From the NCBI RefSeq assembly GCF_014648515.1, contig NZ_BMRG01000002.1, positions 680,471 to 713,191 of the forward strand: a DNA stretch of 32,721 nt, written 5' to 3'. The DNA comes from Saccharothrix coeruleofusca. Its GTDB lineage: Bacteria > Actinomycetota > Actinomycetes > Mycobacteriales > Pseudonocardiaceae. Position 1 is the first letter of the stretch. Every line of letters begins with the position of its first letter. The translations under genes were made by a program, and so were the position numbers. Shown here one piece after another: positions 16,090 through 23,517 of the stretch. Below the pieces are notes generated by a model. The model ran no database searches and was not told where the DNA came from. It saw only the letters and a program-made list of their open reading frames with translations.

Positions 16090-16190
16090 CACGCTGCGAA
16101 GCAGGTTCATGCCACCAGAGTGACGACTTCACCTGACGGCGAGCCTCCGTTCTGCCATCATCGTCTGCCGGGCATGAGCGAGGGGAGCGC
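16090..16190 (+). repeat. Duplicated upstream region, left copy
   Basis: About 100 bases here are similar to 17951-18050. Shared blocks include CATGCCACC, GTGACGACTT, CTGCCATCATCGTCTGCC and AGCGAGGGGAGCGC. The last block contains the GAGGGGAG ribosome binding site of the following gene. The middle block could contain the promoter. The duplication continues through the next two genes. Confidence 0.75.
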
Positions 16191-16552
16191 AAGAGGCATA
16201 GCCGAAGACGTCGGCATGTTGGCCGAGACGGGCAAGCGGATCAGCTTCGCGGCCGAGACAGCCGACAAAGTGGCGACAGGAATTGCCGGCGATGTCCGGT
16301 ACACAATCGAATAGTCAATCTCCACTTACGAGGACTCGATGGAACTACGCAATGCACAATCACTCGAAAAGGTCCACACAGCGGTTTTACCATATTGACG
16401 GAACACGGATCCGCTGGGGATCAAGAGGGCGGCTGCGACCGAGTCGATAAGAAAGCACAGAAAGCCCCAGCGAATACCGCCGAAACACCCAAAGGGCGGT
16501 CGACGAGTACAACTATACCCAACAAACCGCTCACGACGGACTCAAGTCGTAA
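16174..16552 (+). pseudogene. Decayed copy of the small ESX-type helical gene
   Basis: This is the first copy of the gene at 18059-18487. The codon matching its ATG start is ATA at 16198-16200. An ATG at 16174 is in frame but lies before the inherited ribosome binding site. From ATA the frame reads AEDVGMLAETGKRISFAAET, ADKVATGIAGDVRYTIE and stops at 16312-16314, where the intact copy continues. Beyond it, patches still match: GGGCGGCTGCGAC beside GGGCGGCTACGG, and TCGACGAGTAC with ACCGCTC near the end. It finishes with a TAA at 16550-16552 where the intact copy has TGA. A peptide of 46 residues from 16174 cannot be excluded, but the original protein is lost. The stretch is visibly richer in A/T than the flanks. 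Confidence 0.75.
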
Positions 16553-16564
16553 AGGATTGAACCA

Positions 16565-17164
16565 TTGAAGTCCACAACACTTATCTTGCTAGCGACGGTG
16601 GCCGTGGCCGGTCTTGCCGCGGGATGTTCCGCCAAAGACCACGGCCAGGCCGCAGCAGAATCCACGACGAGCACCACGATCACGACCACTTCGTGGAGCA
16701 AGTCGACACCTGGCTCAGCCGTTCCTGAACTCGATCTCAGCAACTTCGCCTACAGCCCTTGCGATCTGCTCAAGGCTGATCAGCTCTCACAGTTGGGCAC
16801 CTTCAAGGCTCCCGAGGTGGATGACAGTCCGCTTGGGCCGGGCTGTCGTTGGAAGTCCCAGAAAGTCACCGAAGGGCCTACTTATGCCGTTACGCTCTCG
16901 CCCCAGGGAAATACCTTGGAGTCGATGATGGAAAATGCCAGGAGTGAGCCGGTGTTCAAGGAGACGACAGTTCTGGGTTATCGAGCCTTCAGTTCGGACC
17001 AGACCAACGGGAAAGGAACGTGCAGCACGACGGTCGGCACGTCGAGCGAAGATGCCGTGGTCGTGCACGCAACTACGTTGAACGAAAGCTCCCCTGAGTA
17101 CGGCGACACGTGCGCGGCTAGCGAAAAGTTTGCGACCTTGGTGGTTACGACCCTGAAGGGGTAG
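16565..17164 (+). CDS. DUF3558-type lipoprotein, copy 1
   Basis: The 199-residue product starts at TTG 16565; an in-frame TAA 12 bases upstream rules out a longer start, and AAAGGA serves as ribosome binding site. A signal peptide (residues 1-20) ends in lipobox LAAGC with the lipidated Cys at 21, followed by a Thr/Ser-rich linker. The mature domain has the DUF3558 pattern: FAYSPCDLLKADQLSQLGTF, GPGCRWK, GYRAFSSDQTNGKGTCSTTV, DTCAASEKFATLVV, with four conserved cysteines likely forming disulfides. Such lipoproteins are anchored on the outer face of the membrane in actinomycetes, often beside ESX-type loci. Its upstream partner gene is decayed, so this copy may be redundant to the one at 18499. 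Confidence 0.88.
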   Translation: MKSTTLILLATVAVAGLAAGCSAKDHGQAAAESTTSTTITTTSWSKSTPGSAVPELDLSNFAYSPCDLLKADQLSQLGTFKAPEVDDSPLGPGCRWKSQKVTEGPTYAVTLSPQGNTLESMMENARSEPVFKETTVLGYRAFSSDQTNGKGTCSTTVGTSSEDAVVVHATTLNESSPEYGDTCAASEKFATLVVTTLKG

Positions 17165-17176
17165 GTGAGGGCGAGT

Positions 17177-17720
17177 TCAGGCGATGGAAGAATTCGCGTC
17201 GAGGAGTTCGGTGAATACCTCGCCGGGTTTTCTCCAGTCGTGGATCTTATAGGGTCGGTCGTTGATATCGGCGGCGAGGTAGCGGAGGTCAGAAGGGACG
17301 TCGACGCATTTGGGCAGGAACTTGCGCACGATGCGGTTGAGCTTGTCGTTGCCGCCGCATTCCCAGGAGAAGTGCGGGTGGGCGAAGAACACCGGCAGCC
17401 CGGTGGCGGCGACCTCAGCGGGCAGGGCCATCTCGGAGCCGCAGTCCCAGGTCGGGGAGCGTGTGCTCCAGGCAGGGGGTCGCCGACGGCGACGATGATC
17501 GTGTCGGTGACGGTCAGCGAGTCGCGTCCGCGCGGCGGGACCAAGACCCGAAACCGACTGGTGCGCTCGACCAGGGTAGCCACTGCGCTGCGGCTGCCTT
17601 TGCCGATCACCAGGTTGCCTTCTCAGTGGCCGGGCGCGGCGCGATCGTCGGCCTCGGCGGGGCGCTGGTCGAGGTAGCGGGGTCAACATCCGACGCACGG
17701 CGGGCGATCCCTCCCCACCG
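17177..17720 (-). mobile_element. IS30-family transposase remnant
   Basis: Minus-strand fragments match an IS30 transposase. The last part, GLPVFFAHPHFSWECGGNDK, LNRIVRKFLPKCVDV, DINDRPYKIHDWRKPGEVF, TELLDANSSIA, is the well-known C terminus. Earlier pieces in a second frame read LVIGKGSRSAVATLVERTSR, FRVLVPPRGRDSLTVTDTII, and APGHWEGNL-like codons precede them. At least two frameshifts occur and the N-terminal HTH is missing. The usual HPHSPWERG motif is changed to HPHFSWECG. It separates the two copies of the ESX-protein/lipoprotein unit. Confidence 0.75.
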
Positions 17721-17843
17721 AACATCGAGATCACATGCTGCAACCGTCTGAACCTGCCGCTTCCACCGCCTGAACTCGCCAGGTGTTCCACATCGACGCC
17801 ACCGGATAGCCCCCCGAGCAGCACAAACGTGGATGCGCGCTGT

Positions 17844-17885
17844 CCACGGCCACGGCCGCGGCCACGGCCACGGCCACGGCCACGG
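17844..17885. repeat. Seven tandem CCACGG hexamers
   Basis: Forty-two bases consist of seven copies of CCACGG, the third being CCGCGG. They fall between the IS30 remnant and the duplicated promoter region. Read as protein they give simple dipeptide repeats in either direction. The surrounding 17721-17950 holds no gene I can support. Confidence 0.8.
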
Positions 17886-17950
17886 ACGAAGTCCTCCATC
17901 CGTCACACCGGGCTGACCAGGCTCCTGGAGAAGTCAGTGTCGCCAGCTTG

Positions 17951-18050
17951 TCACGCTGCGGAGCGCACCATGCCACCTGAGTGACGACTTTGCCTGACAG
18001 TGGACCCCGTGCTCTGCCATCATCGTCTGCCAGTCGAGCGAGGGGAGCGC
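17951..18050 (+). repeat. Duplicated upstream region, right copy
   Basis: This is the intact-gene counterpart of 16090-16190. It carries the same TGCCATCATCGTCTGCC block and ribosome binding site GAGGGGAG, which lies 11 bases before ATG 18059. Conservation of these blocks through two decaying copies suggests that they hold the promoter and leader of the unit. Confidence 0.75.
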
Positions 18051-18058
18051 GGACGGAC

Positions 18059-18487
18059 ATGGCTGGAGAGGGCGGCGGGATGTGGGCCCAAGCGGGTGAA
18101 CGCATCAACTTCGCGGCCGAAACGGTCGGCGAAGTGGCGGCAGGAGTCGCCGGCGCGGTCTGGACGAACACCACTCAGACGCAGTTCAGCATTGACATCA
18201 ATCAAGCGCCCAAGCTGATCGAGACCCTTAGTCAAGCCATTAAGGAGCTTGACAAGGCTTATCAGAAGTCGACCGCGCTGCGCAGCATCCAATCTCCAGG
18301 CAAAGACCCGTATAGCGGTTTCACCGCCTTGGCCATTCGTCAATCGGCGGGCGACGAGGGGGGCGGCTACGGTTGGGCGAACAGGGAAGCACGCAAGGCC
18401 TTCGAGCATACGATTGAGAACATCCAGAAGGCGATCGACGAGTACCGCAAGACCGACGATACCGCTCGCGAAGCACTGAAGCAGTGA
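18059..18487 (+). CDS. Small ESX-type (PE-like) helical protein
   Basis: The 142-residue protein starts at ATG 18059 with GAGGGGAG upstream. Its N-terminal part reads MWAQAGERINFAAETVGEVA. Two long helices follow, near residues 47-72 (QAPKLIETLSQAIKELDKAY) and 107-133 (FEHTIENIQKAIDEYRKTDD). The end holds Y129-R-K-T-D133, which fits the YxxxD/E secretion signal of type VII (ESX) substrates. No Sec signal is present. Similar proteins in Pseudonocardiales precede PPE-like genes, as here, so it probably pairs with the PPE-like product as a PE-like partner. Its TGA overlaps a GTG that could start the lipoprotein gene, though the conserved TTG at 18499 is more likely. Confidence 0.8.
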   Translation: MAGEGGGMWAQAGERINFAAETVGEVAAGVAGAVWTNTTQTQFSIDINQAPKLIETLSQAIKELDKAYQKSTALRSIQSPGKDPYSGFTALAIRQSAGDEGGGYGWANREARKAFEHTIENIQKAIDEYRKTDDTAREALKQ

Positions 18488-18498
18488 AGGATGAGCAA

Positions 18499-19092
18499 TT
18501 GAAGTCCAAGACTCTGGTCCTGTTTACTGCGGCGATTCTGGCGAGTATCGCATCCGGCTGTTCCGAGAAGAGTCCCGGCACTCCGACCTCTCCGACAACC
18601 ACTGGCGCGCCAACTCAAACGACGGCCGCTGGCAAGTCTGCCTTCCCTGAACCCGAGCTTGACCCCAAGAGGTTTGCTGACCGGCCATGCGATCTGCTCA
18701 AGCCCGCCCAGTTGGCCGAGTTGGGGGAATTCGACGCTCCGGAGCCTGACAACGGGGCCATCGGCCCCAGTTGTGGCTGGGGAGCGAAGGATGTGCTCAA
18801 GGGCACTCGTTACGACATCACCATCTACGATGACGGCAGCACCATCGACACGATCATCGAAAGCGTCGAGGGTTCGCCGGTAGTCAAAGAGACTGAGATA
18901 TCCGGTTATCCGGCCGTCAGCTATGACATTACTGACGGCAAAGGTACATGTTCAACAGCGGTGGGAACGTCGAGCGTCAGCGCGATTCTCGTTCAAGTAC
19001 TCAACGAGAATGAGGAGTCCAGCGAGTGGAAAGACTCATGCGGCGCCAGTGAAAAGGTCGCCGCAACCGTCATCGGGAACCTGAAGGGGTAA
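18499..19092 (+). CDS. DUF3558-type lipoprotein, copy 2
   Basis: The product has 197 residues from TTG 18499. That start matches the forced TTG of copy 1, both being preceded by an AAGGAT site and followed by AAGTCC. A GTG at 18484 would add five residues. The signal peptide ends in lipobox IASGC with the Cys at 21, the same position as in copy 1. The mature part has RFADRPCDLLKPAQLAELGE, GPSCGWG, GYPAVSYDITDGKGTCSTAV, DSCGASEKVAATVI, with all four cysteines conserved. It should be anchored outside the membrane. It lies between the PE-like and PPE-like genes, implying a shared role, perhaps as a surface receptor or chaperone for the secreted pair; that role is inferred. Confidence 0.9.
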   Translation: MKSKTLVLFTAAILASIASGCSEKSPGTPTSPTTTGAPTQTTAAGKSAFPEPELDPKRFADRPCDLLKPAQLAELGEFDAPEPDNGAIGPSCGWGAKDVLKGTRYDITIYDDGSTIDTIIESVEGSPVVKETEISGYPAVSYDITDGKGTCSTAVGTSSVSAILVQVLNENEESSEWKDSCGASEKVAATVIGNLKG

Positions 19093-19097
19093 GGTCC

Positions 19098-20417
19098 GTG
19101 CCTGACCCGAATGGCAATGACATCGATATGGACCTAACTCTTTTTCTGCACGGGCCGCTAGGTGCTGCGATGTGCGCAAAAAAGGTCTACGGCTGGTTTC
19201 ATGAAGGCAGAGGGCCTGCGCAGACGACGGACACTGCGCACGAGACGTGGACCGAGGTCTCCGCGATCCAGTCCGAGATCAGCGATCTGGTCAGCAAGGC
19301 TGTGCGGGATTCAGGTGCCACCTGGGGTGGTTCTGCTGGTGACGCGATGCGTGGGTCGACTTCTCCGCTCGCCTCGTGGGCTGATGCCGCTGGTGCGAGT
19401 GCTGCCGGTGGTTCGGCCACCGTGGCGGAGGTGAGTGAGGCTTTCCGCATTACGCAGAATTCGGTTCAGCGGCCGGTGGATGTGCCGGATAAGCCTTGGT
19501 ACAACGGCGTGGTTCCGTGGGACACGGACTACGACGAGGCGGTGGAGCGCAGCAGCGCCGTGGACGAGGCGAACATGCGGGCGCTCAACGCCTATGCGGA
19601 GCGCGTCAACAGCAGCATGTCGTCGATGCCGAAGTTCGAGTCGCCCAACTCCTCGACGGCCACCGTCGCGGAAACCCCGCCGCCGCAGGTCGAACAGGTG
19701 GACCGGTACGAGGGGCACACGGACCGGACCGGCACCAGCGGTGTGGGCACCACGTCCTATCCCCTGGGCTCGACCTCGGGCACCACGTCGCCGTCGTGGA
19801 ATGCTCCGACCCCTGCGGGGCAGAATCCGACGCTGCCCGGTGGCAATCCGCCGCCGGCCGGTGGCAACCCGCCTGGTGCGCCGCTTCCCGCTGTGCCGCT
19901 TGCCGGTGTGCCGTTGCCGGGTGGTAGGCCCTGGTCGGGTGGTGGCCCGAACGCCAGGCCCGGTGTCCCCGGACCTGGTGGTAGGTCCGGTGTGCCCGTT
20001 CCTCGCCCCGGTGGCGCGCCGGGTGTCCGTCCTCCTGGTGCTGCCGGTGGTCCGGCAGCACCAGGGTTGGGTCGTGGTGGTGTGGGTGGGCTGGGTGGCG
20101 GCGGGCCGCACGGAGTCGGCGGCCTGGGTGGTGCGCCGCGGTTGCCGGGTGGGTTCGGGCCGATGGCTCCGGGTGCCGGTAGTGGTGTGCTGGGCGAGCA
20201 GGGGCGCGGTTTCGGCCCGACCGGCGGTGCGACTGCCGGTGGTGTGGGCGGTCGTGGTCCCGGTGGTGCCGGCGCGATGGGTGGTATGGCCGGCGGCGCG
20301 GGCACGGGTCGTGGTGAGGGAGCCGACGATCTGGAGCACAAGACGAAGTACGTCGAGCCCAACGACGAGGCGTTCGGGGACGGCCGGATGGTCGCGCCAC
20401 CGGTGATCGGTGAGTAG
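19098..20417 (+). CDS. PPE-like protein with Gly/Pro-rich tail
   Basis: From GTG 19098, five bases after the lipoprotein stop, the frame encodes 439 residues. Residues 43-180 are helical with a WGGS turn at 76-79 (WxG type), as in the PPE-like domains of Pseudonocardiales ESX substrates. Residues 185-400 are low-complexity Pro/Gly-rich sequence (for example NPPPAGGNPPGAPLPAVPLA). The final segment, EHKTKYVEPNDEAF, GDGRMVAPPVIGE, is the conserved end I recall in many of these proteins, with a terminal PPVIG motif. The protein probably forms a heterodimer with the PE-like protein and is kept soluble by the EspG chaperone encoded next. The repetitive tail may span or bind the cell wall. Its GC-rich repeats open long antisense frames that are not genes. 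Confidence 0.88.
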   Translation: MPDPNGNDIDMDLTLFLHGPLGAAMCAKKVYGWFHEGRGPAQTTDTAHETWTEVSAIQSEISDLVSKAVRDSGATWGGSAGDAMRGSTSPLASWADAAGASAAGGSATVAEVSEAFRITQNSVQRPVDVPDKPWYNGVVPWDTDYDEAVERSSAVDEANMRALNAYAERVNSSMSSMPKFESPNSSTATVAETPPPQVEQVDRYEGHTDRTGTSGVGTTSYPLGSTSGTTSPSWNAPTPAGQNPTLPGGNPPPAGGNPPGAPLPAVPLAGVPLPGGRPWSGGGPNARPGVPGPGGRSGVPVPRPGGAPGVRPPGAAGGPAAPGLGRGGVGGLGGGGPHGVGGLGGAPRLPGGFGPMAPGAGSGVLGEQGRGFGPTGGATAGGVGGRGPGGAGAMGGMAGGAGTGRGEGADDLEHKTKYVEPNDEAFGDGRMVAPPVIGE

Positions 20418-20435
20418 CGGCGAAGGGTCGGAGCG

Positions 20436-21233
20436 GTGCTGAGCGGCAGGGTTGTGTTGCCTGTGGCGTCGGTGTACGTGGCCTGGCAGGCGGAGGGTCT
20501 GCCGGGTCTGCACCGCGCGCTGATGGTGGAGTTGGACGTCGACGGCGAGGCGATCGCCGAGGGCGACCTCGACAGCGGATTGGCGGTGTTCCGCGGCGGT
20601 TGGGCGGCGTTGGAGCAGCACGGCCTGGCCCGTGGACGCCGAGTCCGTGACGACTTCGCGCGTGCGCTGCGGCTGATCGCCGAGGCGAGCACCGAGTTCT
20701 ACGCGTTCTTCAACCACGGTGACGAACCGACCCGCTCGGCGTTGGTCGTCGTGTCGGGTGAGGACGCGCTGCGGGTGGTGGTCACGCCCGACCGGCGATT
20801 CGCCATCGAGCCCGTCCGGGCGGACGAGGCCGCCCAGGCGCTGATCGCCGCACTGCCCGAAGCGCCGCCCGGCAGAGGACGGATGATCTCGCTGCCGGCC
20901 GACGCGCTGAGCGAGAAGCCGACGAGCCAGGACGAGGACGGCGGGTCGTTCCTCCAGGCCAACCGGCCGGTCACCACACCGCACCAGCAGCAGGTGCAGG
21001 AGCTGCGCCGGTTGTTGGCCGCGCCGCGGCTGGGCGGTGGCCAGTTGTACGCCTGCCGTCGGGACCGGCACGGTAACCGGGTGCGGTCCGCCGCGCCGGT
21101 GACGTACTTCGACACACCTACCGGCCGATACCTGCACCACCGCGTCGAGGGCAACGGCGGGACGTGGATGACGGTGCAGCCGGCGGACTTCACCACGATG
21201 GCGGGCAGGCTCGGTGCACTGACGACGGCGTGA
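20436..21233 (+). CDS. EspG-family ESX secretion chaperone
   Basis: The 265-residue protein starts at GTG 20436. It shows the ESX-1_EspG pattern: an N-terminal strand-helix unit (AWQAEGLPGLHRALMVELDV), GWAALEQHGLARGRRVRDDF, ALRLIAEASTEFYAFFNH, a central SALVVVSGEDALRVVVTPDR, and a C-terminal beta sheet with QLYACRRDRHGNRVRSAAPV, YFDTPTGRYLHHRVEG. EspG proteins are cytosolic chaperones that bind the tip of PPE proteins and deliver PE-PPE pairs to the type VII channel. Its place right after the PPE-like gene supports this. The 129-bp gap behind it separates it from the next coupled gene block. Confidence 0.9.
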   Translation: MLSGRVVLPVASVYVAWQAEGLPGLHRALMVELDVDGEAIAEGDLDSGLAVFRGGWAALEQHGLARGRRVRDDFARALRLIAEASTEFYAFFNHGDEPTRSALVVVSGEDALRVVVTPDRRFAIEPVRADEAAQALIAALPEAPPGRGRMISLPADALSEKPTSQDEDGGSFLQANRPVTTPHQQQVQELRRLLAAPRLGGGQLYACRRDRHGNRVRSAAPVTYFDTPTGRYLHHRVEGNGGTWMTVQPADFTTMAGRLGALTTA

Positions 21234-21362
21234 GGACGGGTGGTGACCGGGTGGTCGCGTTGATCGCCGACCACAGATTCAGCGCCGATGGCGACCACAG
21301 CTGGGCCGCCTGCTGGCCGCGCCGCATCGCCGACATGACGATTTCCTCGTGAGGAGGGCTCG

Positions 21363-21884
21363 ATGACCAATCCCCACCGGATGATCGAAGATTACGAGAG
21401 CCGCACGTCGGCCCTTCTGGAGCGGGCTGAGGAAGCCAAAGCCAAGATCGCCGAGCTGACCGGCTCCGCCACCAGCTCCGATGGTGCGGTGAGTGTGAGC
21501 GTCAGTGCGGGCGGCGCCTTGGTGAGCCTGTCGTTCGGTTCGAAGGCCGACGACATGCCGAAGGAACGCCTGGCCGCACTGGTGATGTCCACGGCGAAGC
21601 GCGCCCAGGCGCAGGCCGTCGACCGGATCGCCACGATCATGGCGCCGGTGATCGGCGACAACAGCGACGCGATGCGTTTCGTCCAGGAGCAGATCCCACC
21701 GATCGAGGTCCCCGACGAGCACAACCGTGAGCCGCAGTCACAGCGGCAGTTCGTGGTGAACGAGGAACAGCAGGACGCGGCGGCGACCCGGCAGACACCA
21801 CCTGCCAGGCCGGTGCGTCGTCCGGTCGAGGACGACACCGATTACGAGCAGCGCGGCCCGTTCAAGAAGGACGGTGGTTGGTGA
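21363..21884 (+). CDS. YbaB/EbfC-like protein of an ESX locus
   Basis: The product is 173 residues from ATG 21363 with GAGGAG upstream. Residues 1-110 match the YbaB/EbfC fold: a helix (YESRTSALLERAEEAKAKIA), strands (GAVSVSVSAGGALVSLSFGS) and a closing helix (AALVMSTAKRAQAQAVDRIA). A charged, Pro/Arg-rich tail follows. YbaB proteins bind DNA as dimers, and EspL in mycobacterial ESX-1 is a distant relative that stabilises substrates. In Pseudonocardiales such genes are usually followed by an EspC/WXG-like gene and a large effector, as here. Its stop overlaps the next ATG (TGATG), starting a chain of coupled genes. Confidence 0.9.
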   Translation: MTNPHRMIEDYESRTSALLERAEEAKAKIAELTGSATSSDGAVSVSVSAGGALVSLSFGSKADDMPKERLAALVMSTAKRAQAQAVDRIATIMAPVIGDNSDAMRFVQEQIPPIEVPDEHNREPQSQRQFVVNEEQQDAAATRQTPPARPVRRPVEDDTDYEQRGPFKKDGGW

Positions 21885-22213
21885 TGTCCGGTGGGTACCA
21901 GGTCGACCTCGCGGTGCTCGAAGCACACGAACGCGAGCTCAAGGCACTCGTCGCGGGACTCCCGAACGCGGCGGAGGCGGCATCCGGCTACCTCGGCAAC
22001 ATGCAGGCATGGGGCGTGGTCGGCCAGTTCTTCGCGTTGGTGATGAAGAACTGGACGGACGACGCGAGCGAGTACGTCGGCACGGTCAAGCAAGCAGGCG
22101 ACGCGGTGGTGGAGCGTTTCGCCCGCATGCGCCAGACCTACGCCGACCAGGAAGAGGCAATGGCGCAGGCGTTCGAGAAGTTGCGTGCAGGCCTGGACGG
22201 AGCCAAACCGTGA
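21884..22213 (+). CDS. EspC/WXG100-like secreted protein
   Basis: This 109-residue protein starts at ATG 21884 in the TGATG overlap with the YbaB-like gene. It is a helical hairpin: helix 1 (YQVDLAVLEAHERELKALVA), a turn around QAWGVVGQFF where WxG proteins have their tryptophan, and helix 2 ending in Y86-A-D-Q-E90, a good YxxxE type VII secretion signal. This layout matches EspC-like partners that carry a larger substrate through the channel. Its stop overlaps the GTG of the 435-residue putative effector, so the two are likely made and exported together. Confidence 0.88.
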   Translation: MSGGYQVDLAVLEAHERELKALVAGLPNAAEAASGYLGNMQAWGVVGQFFALVMKNWTDDASEYVGTVKQAGDAVVERFARMRQTYADQEEAMAQAFEKLRAGLDGAKP

Positions 22214-23517
22214 CCGACGAGGAACAGAAGAACACCACGGAGCTCAACCCGCTCAACGCGATCGAGGGGTTCAAGGCCGACGACCTCACCGGGTTCTCCA
22301 ACTTCGACAGCCCGACCCAGGCATGGGACGCCTCCGGCATCTTCGGCAGCGCCGCCAACACGATCTACGACGGCGTCAAGGGTGACTGGGGCGCCGTCGC
22401 CGGTGACCTCGCCGCAGTCGGCATGGACCTCCTCGGGTTCGTGACCAACCCGCTGGGCAGCCTGCTGTCCGCGGGCATCGGCTGGCTCATCGAGCACATC
22501 GGGTTCCTCAAGGAAGGTCTCGACCTGCTCGCGGGCGACCCGGACGCCGTGACCGCGATGGCGACGACGTGGAGCAACATCGCCAAGCGCATGCGGGAAA
22601 CCTCCGAGAAGTACTCCGACACGCTCGACACGCTGAGCGGTTCACAGGGCGCGGCGATCGACGGCTACCGCAAGGCCGTGCAGGACTTCTCGAACGTGGT
22701 CGCGGGTGGCGCCGACCACGCCACCTCCGCCGCCAGGGCCATGACGGTGGCCGCCTCGGCCGTCGGTGTCGTGCGCGGCGCGGTTCGGGACGCTATCGCG
22801 ACGTTCGTGTCCAACGCGATCATCAAGTTCGCAGCGGCGACCGCGCTGGCACCGGTCACGTTCGGCGCGTCACAGGCAGCCTTCATCGCCGACACCGTCG
22901 CGCAAGGGGCGATCACGGCAGGCAAGAACGCCAAGAAGATCAGCAAGGTGATCAAGCAGCTCGAGAAGGTCGCCGACGACGCCAAGAACTCACGAAACAT
23001 TCTCAAGGGCACGACCAGAAACCTCGAGAAGACCGTCACGAACTACAACCGCGACGCCGCGAAACACGCCAGCCAGGCGCTGAACATGGCGAAGAAGGCG
23101 CAGGCTGGCAAGCTCGACGCGAGCGACGTCAAGCGGTTGGAAGCGCTCGGCGAGCAGGGCGAAAAGCTGAAAGGTGACAAGAAGGACGCGATCGACTCGC
23201 TGGCAGGTGCGCGCAATGACAACCTCCGCGAACGCATGGGCACCGGCGCCCCCCGCCTGGACAACGCTGGCGACATGCTCGAACGAGAGATCTCCCTCGG
23301 ACCCGGCCGGCCGGAGGTCAGCCTCCCGAACTACCCCAAAATCCTCGGCAACGCGGCGGTCCAGGAGTGGAGCGACCAGACTCACCGCGAGGCCGATGCC
23401 CAGGACAAGCAGGACGTGAAGGACGTGAAGGACGAAGCCTGGCTGAAGTACTGGGAGGAGCAGCGAGGGAACGCGGGCAGGACGGACCGGTTCCAGCGCA
23501 TGGAAGGCGAGTTGTGA
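22210..23517 (+). CDS. Putative type VII-secreted effector, C-terminal activity unknown
   Basis: The frame starts at GTG 22210 (GTGA overlap) and encodes 435 residues. Residues 1-105 include a hydrophobic Gly-rich part (GMDLLGFVTNPLGSLLSAGI, GWLIEHIGF). A WXG-like helical domain follows at about 110-200 (DPDAVTAMATTWSNIAKRMR, YRKAVQDFSNVVAGGADH). Then comes an alanine-rich possible membrane-active stretch (205-240) and a Lys-rich coiled region (240-330). This is the architecture of the delivery half of polymorphic toxins in Pseudonocardiales. The last hundred residues (SLPNYPKILGNAAVQEWSDQ ending FQRMEGEL) do not match any nuclease, ADP-ribosyltransferase or peptidase domain I know. It may be a new toxin domain, a structural secreted protein, or a toxin whose tip was lost. 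The following membrane protein and Imm1 gene suit a toxin-immunity arrangement. Confidence 0.8.
   Translation: MTDEEQKNTTELNPLNAIEGFKADDLTGFSNFDSPTQAWDASGIFGSAANTIYDGVKGDWGAVAGDLAAVGMDLLGFVTNPLGSLLSAGIGWLIEHIGFLKEGLDLLAGDPDAVTAMATTWSNIAKRMRETSEKYSDTLDTLSGSQGAAIDGYRKAVQDFSNVVAGGADHATSAARAMTVAASAVGVVRGAVRDAIATFVSNAIIKFAAATALAPVTFGASQAAFIADTVAQGAITAGKNAKKISKVIKQLEKVADDAKNSRNILKGTTRNLEKTVTNYNRDAAKHASQALNMAKKAQAGKLDASDVKRLEALGEQGEKLKGDKKDAIDSLAGARNDNLRERMGTGAPRLDNAGDMLEREISLGPGRPEVSLPNYPKILGNAAVQEWSDQTHREADAQDKQDVKDVKDEAWLKYWEEQRGNAGRTDRFQRMEGEL

Noticed and set aside
16174-16314. Short genuine gene of 46 residues
   Set aside because: It could be translated, but comparison with the copy at 18059 shows a lost start codon, an early stop and decayed downstream sequence, so it is listed as a pseudogene.
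19311-21140. Minus-strand frame of about 600 codons opposite the PPE-like and EspG genes
   Set aside because: It arises from the Gly/Pro repeats of the PPE-like tail and shows only Arg/Thr/His-rich sequence.
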